This document shows, piece after piece, positions 44,264 through 54,200 of a DNA stretch of 64,000 nucleotides (positions within the stretch are counted from its first letter, which is position 1; every line of letters starts with the position of its first letter). Below the pieces are notes generated by a model. It was not told the origin of the DNA. It ran no database searches and saw nothing but the letters and a program-made list of their open reading frames with translations. Source of the stretch: Gammaproteobacteria bacterium. GTDB taxonomy: Bacteria > Pseudomonadota > Gammaproteobacteria > Pseudomonadales > Ketobacteraceae. The stretch is taken from contig JABLXQ010000004.1 in NCBI GenBank assembly GCA_013178375.1, forward strand, positions 119,566-183,565, written 5' to 3'. A program made the translations under genes and the position numbers.

Positions 44264-46204
44264 GGTGATCAGTACCGTGGTGGAACGGGGCCGGCTTTTG
44301 CCGTCGCTGGCAGGAAAGCTGAGGCCGGGGTGCTGTACGTTGATCCACATGGCGCGGTAATCCGGCGTCCAGGTGATACCGGTGATCTCGCAGCCACGCG
44401 GACCCACCAGAAACCGCCGCACTTCCCCCGCTACCGGATCGGCACACAGCAGCTGGTTGCAGCCCATATTGCGATTCTGCACGGCCTTGTCGTCGTAATC
44501 CGTCGCGATCCACAGCCGGCCCGCCGCGTCGAAAGCCAGACTATCCGGCGAGGAAAAAATGTCGCCCCGGATGTTGCCCACCTGATGGTCGGCCACCGGT
44601 TTTCCTTCTGCATCCTTCGCCCCGGCGCTTTCGCCTGCCAGCAGGAAAATGTCCCACTGAAAGCGGGTGGCAGCGGGATCGGCACCGGCTTCGCGCCAGC
44701 GCAGAATCTGGCCGTGCAGGTTGTGGGGACGCGGATTGGCGGCATCAACCGGATTCGTGCTGCCGCGTTCATCATTATTGGTGCAGGTGACATAGACTTC
44801 CCGCGTCTGCGGATGCACTGCCACCCATTCCGGACGATCCATGGGCGTGGCGCCCGCCTGGTCGGCGGCGGCGCGGGCATTCAGCAGGATTTCTTCCTGA
44901 CTGCTGAATCCATTGGCGGGCACCAGGCCGTTCTGACCCAGCACCAGCGCTTTCCACTCCCCTTCACCACCGGCCTTGAACTGCGCGGCGTACAGCGTAC
45001 CGCTGTCCAGCAGGTTGCGGTTGGCGGCAGGATCATTCGGGTTGTAACTGCCGGCCGGCACGAATTTGTAGATGTATTCGCCCTTGGTGTCGTCGCCGGA
45101 ATAGACGGCCAGACGTCCGTCGGAGCCCTGCGCCACGCTGGCGCCTTCGCGGCAGAAACGCCCCAGTGCCGTGCGCTTCACTGGCACACAAGCGGGATCG
45201 AACGGATCGAATTCCACCACCCAGCCAAAGCGGTGCGGCTCCTGCACATGGCCGCCGAAAGGCTGGCCCGCTTGCGGGGTGGCGTCGAAGCGGGGGTCGG
45301 CGGTCTCCCAGCCATACACCCGACTGCCACCAGCGGCAGAAATGCCATATCGCTGGTGCGATACCCGGCGCGCATGATCGGCCACATCGCGATTGACGAA
45401 ATACTGGTGCCAGTTTTCCTCGCAGACCAGGTAGGTGCCCCAGGGCGTGAATCCCATGGCGCAATTGGCAATCGTGCCCAGCACCGTGCGACCTTCCGGA
45501 TCGCTGGCAGTTTTCATCAGATCATGTCCGGCCAGCGGTCCGCCAATCGCCATGGGCGTCAGCGCGGACAGGCGACGGTTGAAACGGGAAGCGGGAACCC
45601 GTTGCCAGTGCCCGGCAGTGTCCTTGCGAATCTCGATGACACTGACGCCGTGGGCCGCCTGCTCCTTTTTTACTTCCGACAGCGGGCGTTTGCCGTCGAC
45701 GCGGGACATGCCATGCGGATGCAGGGTCGCACTGACGAATTCATGATTGATCACCAGCAGGCCGTGTTCGCCGGGCGCATCCGGAAACGGAAAATAATGC
45801 ATGCCATCATGATTGTCGCCCGCCTGCTGCAACTGCGCCTGCCAGTCATCCGCGGCATCCGGTTGCCACACCGGCGCGCCAGGCAGCACCGGATCACCCC
45901 AGGAGAAAAAAGCGCGCGCCTGGTAGCCTGGCGCAATGGCAACGCGATCGAACGCAGCGTCGGTTTGCGGTTCGATGCCGGTGAAACCGAGCAATCCTTG
46001 CACCGGCTCCGCACTGCCGGTGCCTGCGCAGGCCGATATGGAACCACCGAAAAAGCCGAGCAGCGCAACGCCGATGCCACCCTTGAGCAGATCCCGTCGC
46101 AGCGGATCAGGCGGCGCCGGCAATGGCGGATTGCGCGCAGGATTACAAGGCAGGTCGTCCAGCGCCTGCCAGTGGAAAGATGTTGGATGGTCATGTGGAT
46201 ACAT
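44234..46204 (-). CDS. PhoX-type (DUF839) phosphatase, Tat-exported
   Basis: 656 residues from the ATG at 46204 (GGGGA eight bases upstream). A twin-arginine signal, RRDLLKGG with a hydrophobic stretch (about 36-60), precedes the beta-propeller DUF839 domain. Family patterns: GLLVINHEF, NCAMGFTPWGTYLVCEENWH, RFGWVVEFDPFDP, DSLAFDAAGRLWIATDYD, GCEITGITWTPD. The family is a Ca/Fe-dependent alkaline phosphatase folded before export. Internal CAG in SACAG suggests a possible lipid anchor. The stop lies within the pbpG terminator. Confidence 0.92.
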   Translation of the reverse strand: MYPHDHPTSFHWQALDDLPCNPARNPPLPAPPDPLRRDLLKGGIGVALLGFFGGSISACAGTGSAEPVQGLLGFTGIEPQTDAAFDRVAIAPGYQARAFFSWGDPVLPGAPVWQPDAADDWQAQLQQAGDNHDGMHYFPFPDAPGEHGLLVINHEFVSATLHPHGMSRVDGKRPLSEVKKEQAAHGVSVIEIRKDTAGHWQRVPASRFNRRLSALTPMAIGGPLAGHDLMKTASDPEGRTVLGTIANCAMGFTPWGTYLVCEENWHQYFVNRDVADHARRVSHQRYGISAAGGSRVYGWETADPRFDATPQAGQPFGGHVQEPHRFGWVVEFDPFDPACVPVKRTALGRFCREGASVAQGSDGRLAVYSGDDTKGEYIYKFVPAGSYNPNDPAANRNLLDSGTLYAAQFKAGGEGEWKALVLGQNGLVPANGFSSQEEILLNARAAADQAGATPMDRPEWVAVHPQTREVYVTCTNNDERGSTNPVDAANPRPHNLHGQILRWREAGADPAATRFQWDIFLLAGESAGAKDAEGKPVADHQVGNIRGDIFSSPDSLAFDAAGRLWIATDYDDKAVQNRNMGCNQLLCADPVAGEVRRFLVGPRGCEITGITWTPDYRAMWINVQHPGLSFPASDGKSRPRSTTVLITKNDGGVIGT

Positions 46205-46474
46205 GGGATTTCCCCAGGCTGATGGCCCATTGCAGAGAATACCCCGCGACAAGACGGCGGGCATCCCGACGCAGATCAATGCCCGGTGACTTCCGCCTGC
46301 CAGCGGCGCCAGGGCCAGTTGACGGGCTGCAGACGAGGAGTCCAGAATCCGGCCCAGACCGCCAACGCCCGCGGTCAGTTGCGTTATTTTTGGTCACAAA
46401 TCTGTCATGGAAAGACGCCGGTATTTTGGGAAACACGGGGGCGCATCACGCCGAAAATACAGCGGAGACAGCAC

Positions 46475-47041
46475 ATGAACTGGAACGACCGAAACTATTT
46501 CAGCACCGAATATTTTGACGATCTGGTGGCCGCCATCCGGTCTCACGATTTTCCATTGTACGGCGACGTACCACCCAGGGCCGAGCAGATTGGCCATTGG
46601 ATTGTGGAGCGCGTGGACCACGTACTGGCACCCAATCCCGCCGCGACCCTCTCGCCAGAACTAATGGGGAAAGCCATCAGCGCCTTCGAAGTCTGCTCGG
46701 AATTTTTTGCCGAGGAAGTCACCGCGTATTTTCGCGAGCATGCCGGCAACCACGCCTTCCACGGCCTGTTCCACACCAGCAATCTGGATCTGTATGCCAT
46801 GTGGTGCCGAATTGCCAAGCGCACCAACAGCAGCTGGCATTCCGAAGAAAACTGGTTGCACAAACTGGCCTGCGCGCTGCTCCGCGATGTGGATTTCGGG
46901 GACAAGATGACGGAAGCGCACGCCTGCTGCAGCCAGGGCATGAGTCGCAAGCAGACGCTGGACCAGATTGAGCAGCATCACCGCGATATCGGCTCCCACA
47001 ACACCAGCGCCAAATCTTTGTTACTGCTGGATCTGTTGTAA
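46475..47041 (+). CDS. Protein of unknown function
   Basis: 188 residues from the ATG at 46475 with GGAG seven bases before. No signal or membrane helix. Starts MNWNDRNYFSTEYFDDL. The middle is rich in His, Trp and aromatic residues (HAGNHAFHGLFHTSNLDLYAMW, WHSEENWLHKLACALL), and a Cys pair occurs at ACCSQG. I recognise no family. Possibly a cytoplasmic metal- or ligand-binding helical protein. It is followed after 152 bp by the DUF547 gene. Confidence 0.7.
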   Translation: MNWNDRNYFSTEYFDDLVAAIRSHDFPLYGDVPPRAEQIGHWIVERVDHVLAPNPAATLSPELMGKAISAFEVCSEFFAEEVTAYFREHAGNHAFHGLFHTSNLDLYAMWCRIAKRTNSSWHSEENWLHKLACALLRDVDFGDKMTEAHACCSQGMSRKQTLDQIEQHHRDIGSHNTSAKSLLLLDLL

Positions 47042-47193
47042 GCAAGGATGGCATCCGTGGCAGTGTCAGTACGGGCCAGGTGACAACACTGGAAACGGGC
47101 ATCGCCGTCTGATTCATACTGCCGCGATCCTGCGTGTGCCGCGGCGCCGTTTTCAGTAAGATCAGCATCAGACCACGGAAAGGGACAAAACTG

Positions 47194-47985
47194 ATGTTGA
47201 AACCATTGCTGGGCTTTTTGAAACCACCGCGTATTTTCAAAGTGTCGAAAGGGCTGCAACCTGCGCTGCTGACCTGCGGCCTGCTGCAGGTCATGCCGGC
47301 CTTTGCCGCCGAACCTGACTGGACCCCCTACGCGCAATTGCTGGAAAAACACGTGCGCCCTGGCGAACGCGATGGCGTTGCGCTGAATCAGGTGAATTAC
47401 AGCGCGCTGAAAAACGATCCGCTGTGGCCACAGGTGGTGGCGCTGGTGGAACAGTTTCCCGTGGCGCAGCTGGCATCGCCCCAGGAAAAACTCAGCTTCC
47501 ATATCAATGCCTACAATGTTTTTGCGCTGAAGATGGTGCTGGACCACTGGCCGGTGGAGAGCATCAAGGATGCCGGTTCACTGCTAAGGCCGGTGTGGAA
47601 AAAGCCGGTGGGAACGCTGGACGGAAAAACGGTCACGCTGCAGCAGGTGGAGGATGATTTTCTGCGGTCAATGGGTGAGCCACGGATTCACATGGCGATT
47701 GTCTGCGCGTCGGTGAGCTGCCCGGATCTGCGCAACGAGCCCTACCGCGCCGCCACGCTGGAAACACAGCTGGAGGATCAGGCGACATCCTTTCTCGCCA
47801 ATAAAAAGAAAGGGCTGTACCTGGAAGATGACACGGTGCACGTGTCGAAAATTTTCAGTTGGTTCGAGGATGATTTTGCAGTGAGTGGCGGGGTGGAAAA
47901 ATTCCTGCGCCGCTATCAGTCGCTGCCGGAAAAATTGAGCATCGATGCCGACATCGATTACAACTGGACGCTGAACGGGTCGTGA
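47194..47985 (+). CDS. DUF547 exported protein
   Basis: 263 residues. Signal about 1-38 (ending FAA). DUF547 hallmarks: NAYNVFALKMVLDHWPVESIKD and IVCASVSCPDLRNEPY. Related proteins are periplasmic, of unknown but conserved function; the fold is thought to resemble cysteine-protease-like transglutaminases. It converges with the FHA gene at the end of the cytochrome operon, with only 32 bp between and no clear terminator. Confidence 0.85.
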   Translation: MLKPLLGFLKPPRIFKVSKGLQPALLTCGLLQVMPAFAAEPDWTPYAQLLEKHVRPGERDGVALNQVNYSALKNDPLWPQVVALVEQFPVAQLASPQEKLSFHINAYNVFALKMVLDHWPVESIKDAGSLLRPVWKKPVGTLDGKTVTLQQVEDDFLRSMGEPRIHMAIVCASVSCPDLRNEPYRAATLETQLEDQATSFLANKKKGLYLEDDTVHVSKIFSWFEDDFAVSGGVEKFLRRYQSLPEKLSIDADIDYNWTLNGS

Positions 47986-48017
47986 GTGGACCCGCCAGCA
48001 TCCGGTGAACGACTGAT

Positions 48018-49112
48018 TCAGAGCAGCACCAGCGCGCCCACCACCAGCACCAGCAGAAAACCCACGATGGCGGCAATCAGGCCCGTCTTGCTGGCGGCTT
48101 TCTTCGGTTCCGCCGCAACGGGTTCCGGTACGGCGGATTTGATGATCGCACCACCCGGCAACTGAAACAGCAAAGCCACGGAACCGAAGCGCAGTTCATC
48201 GCCGCTGTTCAGATACGCCGTTTGAATCCGTTCGCTGTTGACGAAGGTGCCGTTGGACGACAGCAGGTTCACCAGTTTCCAGGTGCCACCTTCATGAATG
48301 ATCTGCGCATGCTTGACGGAAATGCCGTCGTTGTCCAGACGGATGGCGCAGCCGGCTTCACGCCCGATCACGAATTTGCCTTCGCCCAGTTCGAAAATGC
48401 GGCCGGAGTATTCACCCGCCATGCCCACCAGCCGGGGCGTTTGCGCCGGGCCGAGATTGAACAGGCGCGTCATTTCCGCTTCCAGATCCACTTGACCCGG
48501 CCGGAGCAGCACGGTGCCCACCGGGCCTTCATCCGAGGTTTCCCACCAGGCCCGCTCAGGCTTGCCGGCATCGTTATCGGCAGCTACCGGTTTTGTTGCC
48601 ACGGGCAGCTTGTCTTCAACCGACTTTTTCTCTTCTGCCGGCTTTTTTTCGTCAACCGGTTTGGTCTCTACTGGCGGCGGTGCTGGTTTTTCCAATGGTG
48701 CTGCATTTTCGACTGGCAGAGGTTTTTCCACCGCCGCAGGCTTGGCTTCCGGAATGTGCAGACGGGTGGCCTCGGGATCGAACGCTGGCGTCTGTTGCGA
48801 GCGGATGCTGACACTGTATTTGTGCACGTAGAAATGCAGGATGTCGCCGTGACGGGCAATGAATTTCGGCAGACGCTGGCCATTCAGGAACGTGCCATTG
48901 GAAGAACCCATATCCTCCACTTCCAGCCCGTCGGGAATCGGTTTCAGCTGGGCGTGGCGGCGGGAGATCTGATCGTCGTCAATCACCAGTCCCGCGTCCT
49001 TGCTGCGCCCCACGGTGGTGGGTTCGCTGATCAGGAATTCCTTGCCGTCCTCGGCGATGAGTTTGACGCCTATCGGTTCGATATGCAGGCGTGTGGCATT
49101 GTCATCGGTCAT
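48018..49112 (-). CDS. Tail-anchored protein with two FHA domains
   Basis: 364 residues from the ATG at 49112 (AGGAA eight bases upstream). FHA1 at about 20-105 (VGRSKDAGLVIDDDQISRRHAQL, SSNGTFLNG) and FHA2 at about 235-320 (VIGREAGCAIRLDNDGISVKHAQI, SSNGTFVNS) both keep the phosphothreonine-binding GR, S/R-x-H and SSNG residues. A P/K/E-rich linker joins them, and a C-terminal helix (about 343-363) anchors the protein to the inner membrane. FHA domains bind phosphothreonine partners. Last gene of the cytochrome operon, 40 bp after the PP2C gene. Confidence 0.92.
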   Translation of the reverse strand: MTDDNATRLHIEPIGVKLIAEDGKEFLISEPTTVGRSKDAGLVIDDDQISRRHAQLKPIPDGLEVEDMGSSNGTFLNGQRLPKFIARHGDILHFYVHKYSVSIRSQQTPAFDPEATRLHIPEAKPAAVEKPLPVENAAPLEKPAPPPVETKPVDEKKPAEEKKSVEDKLPVATKPVAADNDAGKPERAWWETSDEGPVGTVLLRPGQVDLEAEMTRLFNLGPAQTPRLVGMAGEYSGRIFELGEGKFVIGREAGCAIRLDNDGISVKHAQIIHEGGTWKLVNLLSSNGTFVNSERIQTAYLNSGDELRFGSVALLFQLPGGAIIKSAVPEPVAAEPKKAASKTGLIAAIVGFLLVLVVGALVLL

Positions 49113-49152
49113 TGCGGTTTTCCTGTGAGTCAATCACGTAATGCATGGTACT

Positions 49153-50004
49153 TCACTCCGGCCGCAGCAGTTTGATGGCCAGGAGCACCACCAGTGCCAG
49201 CACGGAACCCAGAACAGCCCAGATGGCCGGGTGCAGCGGCCGGTGCGGGGACATGCCCTCCGGTGCAGCAGCGGGCGCCTCGATCAGCGCCACGCTGACA
49301 TTGTCGCGGCCGCCGGCTTCCAGCGCTGCCTGCAGCAGGGCCTGGCTGGCAGCGTCCAGATCCGTGTGCTGCTGCAGGAAGGCGGCGATGGTTTCGTCTT
49401 CCAGTTCGTCGGTCAGGCCGTCGCTGCACAGCAGCAACCAGTCGCCTTTTTCCCAGGTTTCAATCTTGTAACCGATTTCGAGCCCATCGCCGGAGGTGGT
49501 GCCCAGACAGGAACTGATCACATGCTGATGCGGATGAGTGCGGGCCTGCTCGTCGGAAATCAGCCCGGCCCGCAGCATGCGCGCCACGACGGAATGGTCC
49601 TCGCTGAGCTGTTGCAGCCGGCCTTTGCGCCAGCGGTAAATGCGGCTGTCACCGCTCCAGGCCAGTTCATACTGGTGCCCCTGCTGATGGATCACCACGA
49701 CGGTGGTGCCGAGACCACGCAAGGCCGGCTGCTGTTCACCCCGCGCCAGAATTTTGCGGTGGGCCACACGCAGGGCTTCCTGCAACGGCTTGCTGTCGGC
49801 AATGGCAGCGGGAATTTCCTCGCAGGCAATCGCGCTGGCGATCTCGCCGCCCTGGTGTCCGCCCATGCCGTCCGCCAGCACCCACAAGCCATGGCCGTCG
49901 TCCATATGGATGCTGTCCTGGTTCTGCGGGCGCTTGCGGCCAGGATGGGTTTGTGCAGCGGAATGCGCGCGCGGGACAGTTTGCCCAGTGCCGTGCTCAG
50001 TCAT
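49153..50004 (-). CDS. Membrane-anchored PP2C-type Ser/Thr phosphatase
   Basis: 283 residues. PP2C motifs: RKRPQNQDSI, VLADGMGGHQGGE (42-54), GTTVVVI, WSGDSRIYRW, LSEDHSVV, LLLCSDGLTDEL and GGRDNVSVAL; all metal-binding Asp positions are kept. A C-terminal hydrophobic helix (about 259-277) anchors it to the inner membrane with the catalytic part in the cytoplasm. It should remove phosphate from Ser/Thr kinase targets. Start overlaps the pentahaem gene stop as ATGA. Its partner kinase is not in the window. Confidence 0.94.
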   Translation of the reverse strand: MTEHGTGQTVPRAHSAAQTHPGRKRPQNQDSIHMDDGHGLWVLADGMGGHQGGEIASAIACEEIPAAIADSKPLQEALRVAHRKILARGEQQPALRGLGTTVVVIHQQGHQYELAWSGDSRIYRWRKGRLQQLSEDHSVVARMLRAGLISDEQARTHPHQHVISSCLGTTSGDGLEIGYKIETWEKGDWLLLCSDGLTDELEDETIAAFLQQHTDLDAASQALLQAALEAGGRDNVSVALIEAPAAAPEGMSPHRPLHPAIWAVLGSVLALVVLLAIKLLRPE

Positions 50005-51287
50005 AGGTGGCGCTCCACGTCTGCCAGCGCCTTGCCTGCAGCTGCGCGCAGGCGTTCGGGTTGAAACCGGTGTTCGTCATCCAGTACCTGATAAAGGTTG
50101 TCGAGGGTGGTGCGTAAAGTGTCGTCCAGTTTCAGGCTGCTGAAAAGTACACTGCAGCCCATCACCACCTGTTCGGCACTGGTGTAATCGCGGAAGGCGC
50201 CTTTCTGCGCCTCGGTCAGCAGGCGACGCAGCAGGGCTTTCTGTTCGGCTGGAGTTTGTGGCTGGCGGAATCGCGTCACGATGTCAGGCAGTTGTTTCTG
50301 CAGGGATTGAGCCTGGGTTTTTACCGCATCCGGCCCCTGCATGCCGGCCTGCTGCAATGCCTTCATGCCATCGCGCCACTTTTGTGCCTGCGCTGGCAGC
50401 AGTTCAGCCAGCAGGATGGCGCTGATCTGCAGGTGGGCGTCGTTCAAACGCAGGGCGCCGGGCTTCATGCCTTCGCCACCCTGCCAGCGGATGTCGTTCA
50501 TCGGATGATGGCAGGAATGGCAATCGTAAAAACTGATTTCCGGGAACATGCCGCCGCCGTGAAACCGTTTTGATGCCAGCAGCTCCAGTGTGCGTTCTGC
50601 GCCACTGATCTGGCCGGTGGCCCAGATTTGCGGGCTGGAAATATCCGGCTTGCGCCGGCGGTAGTCGTCGTCTTTCACGTAGTGCTCCGGTTGCAGCACG
50701 GTGAAGGTGTCGAGCTCGAATGACAGGCGCGGATGGCCGGCGCCCATGATGTCGTGGCTCGCCAGTTTTTGCTGCGTGCCCAGATGGCAGGACAGGCACA
50801 GTTGCGCGCGGGCGTGGGGATCTTCGGTGGGATACATGCCCATTTTCAGATTGTCGCCGTGCGTGACGCCGGGTTCGGTGTGCGACTTGATCCATTTTTC
50901 CGCGCCGCCGTGGCAGGCTTCGCAGCCGACGCCATCGCTGAGCTGGAAGCGGCGGCCACGCTTGCCGTCCGCTACGTTGTCAGTGTGGCAGTCGAGGCAG
51001 ATTTTCGCTTCGTGGGCGTTGGGCAGTCCCAGTTTCTGCGCGATTTTTTTGGATTCGTCATTCAGCAGGATTTTGTAGGCGCGGGCGTGCATGTCGTGCT
51101 GGGTCCAGGTGCGGTATTCGGTTTGCAGGACATTGCTGTCGGGTTTGGGTGCGATGGCGCCGTGGCACACCGCCGACGCGCAGCTGGCGACACCGAGATG
51201 GGTGTCGGTGGAATCCTGCGGCAGGGGGGCGGCAACTGCGCCGCTGCAAACCAGCAACAACGTCAGCAGCGCGCGCAGGCCCGACAT
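50001..51287 (-). CDS. Pentahaem cytochrome c (c554-like)
   Basis: 428 residues from the ATG at 51287. Signal 1-20 (ending VAA). Haem sites: an unusual CX4CH (C36-ASAV-C41-H42), then CLDCH, CEACH, CLSCH and CHSCH, giving five c-type haems. Free histidines nearby can serve as second ligands. Resembles the N-terminal arrangement of c554-type multihaem proteins. The C-terminal 170 residues are helical and haem-free. Periplasmic or surface electron carrier. Starts 5 bp after the decahaem gene and overlaps the PP2C gene by 4 bp. Confidence 0.9.
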   Translation of the reverse strand: MSGLRALLTLLLVCSGAVAAPLPQDSTDTHLGVASCASAVCHGAIAPKPDSNVLQTEYRTWTQHDMHARAYKILLNDESKKIAQKLGLPNAHEAKICLDCHTDNVADGKRGRRFQLSDGVGCEACHGGAEKWIKSHTEPGVTHGDNLKMGMYPTEDPHARAQLCLSCHLGTQQKLASHDIMGAGHPRLSFELDTFTVLQPEHYVKDDDYRRRKPDISSPQIWATGQISGAERTLELLASKRFHGGGMFPEISFYDCHSCHHPMNDIRWQGGEGMKPGALRLNDAHLQISAILLAELLPAQAQKWRDGMKALQQAGMQGPDAVKTQAQSLQKQLPDIVTRFRQPQTPAEQKALLRRLLTEAQKGAFRDYTSAEQVVMGCSVLFSSLKLDDTLRTTLDNLYQVLDDEHRFQPERLRAAAGKALADVERHL

Positions 51288-51292
51288 CGGGT

Positions 51293-54200
51293 TCAATCCT
51301 TCACGGTCCAAATTTTACCCTCCCGATTCAGATACAGTTTCTTCTGCTCCTGCTCGTTGAACGGACGCGAACCACGACGGCCAAACACCGCCACCTGGCC
51401 ACCGGTTTCATCCACGGCACGATCCCGTTCCAGTGGTTGTGACAGACTTAATGCCGGTGCGTCGGTCTGGTAGCGCGCAATCAGCTGCGGTTTCGGTTCC
51501 GGGCTGAAACCGTAGAAATTCGGCTGGGTGTCCGGCGCGGTGAGCTGCAGCACTTTCAAACCGGCCTTGCCGTCGGCCACGTAGGCAAACAGGGTGGCGT
51601 TGGTGGTGGCCACGATCACGTCACGGGCGTCTTCGATGCCGTTGGCTGCGGTCAGTTGCAGATAAGGTTTCATCGCTTCCGGCTTTTCGATATCAACAAT
51701 CACCAGACCATTGTTCGCCGCCGCCACATAGGCGTACGTACGCGAGACATAAACCTTCCGCGCGTTCTGGATAGTGATCTGGTTGCCGACGAGTTTCGCT
51801 GCTTCCGGATGTGTCACATCAATCACTTTCAGACCGTCGGCATCGGTGACAAACAGATAGCGGAATTGCAGATCGGCGCCACGCGGATCGTTCAGTGCCA
51901 CGGTGCTCACCACCTGCGGCTTGAGCGGATCATTCAGGTTCAATACCACCAGCCCGACATCGGTGAGCACGTAGGCGTAATAGCCGCCCAGCACCAGATA
52001 ACGCGCACCGTTCAACACACCGTTTTCATTCCAGGTGAGTGCGCGCTGCATTTTATTGTTGCGCGGCTCGCCGTCCATCAGCGTGTCGATATCCACCAGG
52101 ATCAGGCCTTCCTTGCGGTCGGTGATAAAGGCGTATTCGTAGATGCTGTGGAAGGGTTGTTCCAGATTGTCCTTGCGCATGAGGTCGCCCTGGTTGCGCG
52201 ACGGCTGCACTGGCTGCGTGGTGGCGAGCACGACGCAGGACGCATCACTGGTTTCCACATGCGCGTCATGACCTAGCGCACTGAAGGGCGCAGTGATGAT
52301 GCGCTGCGACACGCCCTTGTTGGCAATGCTGGCCACGTCGTAAATGCGGAAGCCTTTCTCGCCTTCTGCCGCGAACAGATACTCGCCGCGCAACTGCACA
52401 CAATTGGCTGAACCGCTGCTGTGGCTGTGCGCTTCCGGCAACACCTTGTTTCTGTCCTGGTGCTGCTGGAAAAAATCCGGATAGGCGTAACGGTGCAGAT
52501 AGCTGCCAATCACCGCCTGCGGTTCTTCCCACTCGGTGACCTGCACGGCCGTAACACCGTTCTCCGTTCCCAGCCAGGCGTTGTAACCCACCAGGTTGAT
52601 GAACTGGGTGCCATGACCCAGGGTCTGCGCCATGATGGCATTGTTGTCGTTGGTTTCCGCCACATGGCAATCGGAACAGGTTTTGGTTTCCGTCTTGCGC
52701 TCGGTGTGCGGGTAATGGGGATTCATCGCCTGCGAGCTGTAACCGCTGGCCGCAATCGGCGGTTGCTGGATGTAGATTTTCTCGCGGTTGGAATTGGTGG
52801 ATGACAACACCAGAGCGGAAGTGGAACGCACCGGCGCCACGCGACCACCGCTGGACGGTTCGCGCAATCCGAGAATGAAAATCTCGTCGCGGGCCACCTG
52901 CGGATTATAGGTGGCATAATTGCGCGTTTCGCCACCTTCGTAATGATGACGCTGGGTTTTTGCATTGGCCTCGATCGGCAAATGGCAACCGCCGCACGCC
53001 GTGGTCCACGATGTATGGCAGGCATAGCATTCCAGCTTGTCGTTGCTGTGGGCCAGATCGTTGGGCGCGGTTTTGCCGTTCCAGGTTTGTTGCGCGGTGT
53101 CGTTGCTCACCAGTTTTGCGCGCGCCGCTTTCGCGTTGTAATGCGCGTTGCCGGGCGTGACACTGTCTTTCACCAGCGACATTTCCCACTCCAGCCCCGG
53201 AGTCACCACTGAACGCTGGATCAGTTTGCCGTTCACCCATTCAAAACGTTTCTGGCCATCGGGATTGCGGATCAATGACAGATCCTGGCCGCCTTCAAGC
53301 GCCGCCGGGCCGGAGGTGATCAGCGACGGATAGGCCTGCGCAGTACCGTGGCAATCCACGCAATCCACTTCCACCGCCGCCGCCACTTCGCCGTAAATAT
53401 GGCCGTTGCCATGGGCATCCTGGCCGAAGTGGCAATCGACACAGTGCATACCCTTGTCGACGTGCACCGACGACATGTGCACCGCCTTCTTGAATTTTTT
53501 CGGATCATCGTTGCTGACAATATTGCCCTTCTCGTCCAGCAGATGGCCCTTGCGGTCACGCTTGAAAATGGCGCGGAAATTCCAGCCGTGGCCGTGGTAG
53601 TCGGCGAACTGCGTGTCCTTCAATTGCGGATTCAGGCTGGATACGTTTTTCAGGAATTCAAGATCGCCCCACTTGCCACGCACCGCCGCGCCTTCCGGAT
53701 TGCGGTCGAGAATCTTGCGCTGTTCGTCATCCGTAGGATATTTCTGTTTCTCCGGCCACATGAAGGGCGCATCGGATTCGTAATCCCACATGGTGTAACC
53801 GAGGAAGGTATTCATGAACATATTGGGCTGGTGCATGTGGCAGATCATGCACTGGCTGCTGGGAATGCTGCGGGTAAAACTGTGCTGCAGCGGATGCCCG
53901 GTTTCGTCCTTCGCGATGGTGGGGTCGGCAGTTTGGGTCAGGCCGGTGTGGCCGAATTTTGCGTACGGGCCGGAGTGGCGTGGATCGCGGTCGTTGGCAT
54001 ACACCACATGGCAGCCGGCGCAACCGGAATGGCGATAATCACCGGGCTGGTCGTTGGTGCCCATGAACCACATGAAGGGATCGTTCAGGCGCGTCTTGTG
54101 AATGTTGATCAGTGGCACCGAGATGCGCTGGCCGGTACCTGGGCCACGATTGGATTGCTTGATGTCGGGCCGGCCCGGTTCTTCCAGACGCTGGATATTG

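Noticed and set aside
48018..50004. FHA and PP2C genes as part of a type VI secretion cluster
   Set aside because: FHA/PP2C pairs are common in such clusters, but no Tss genes are present and these two are in a cytochrome operon.
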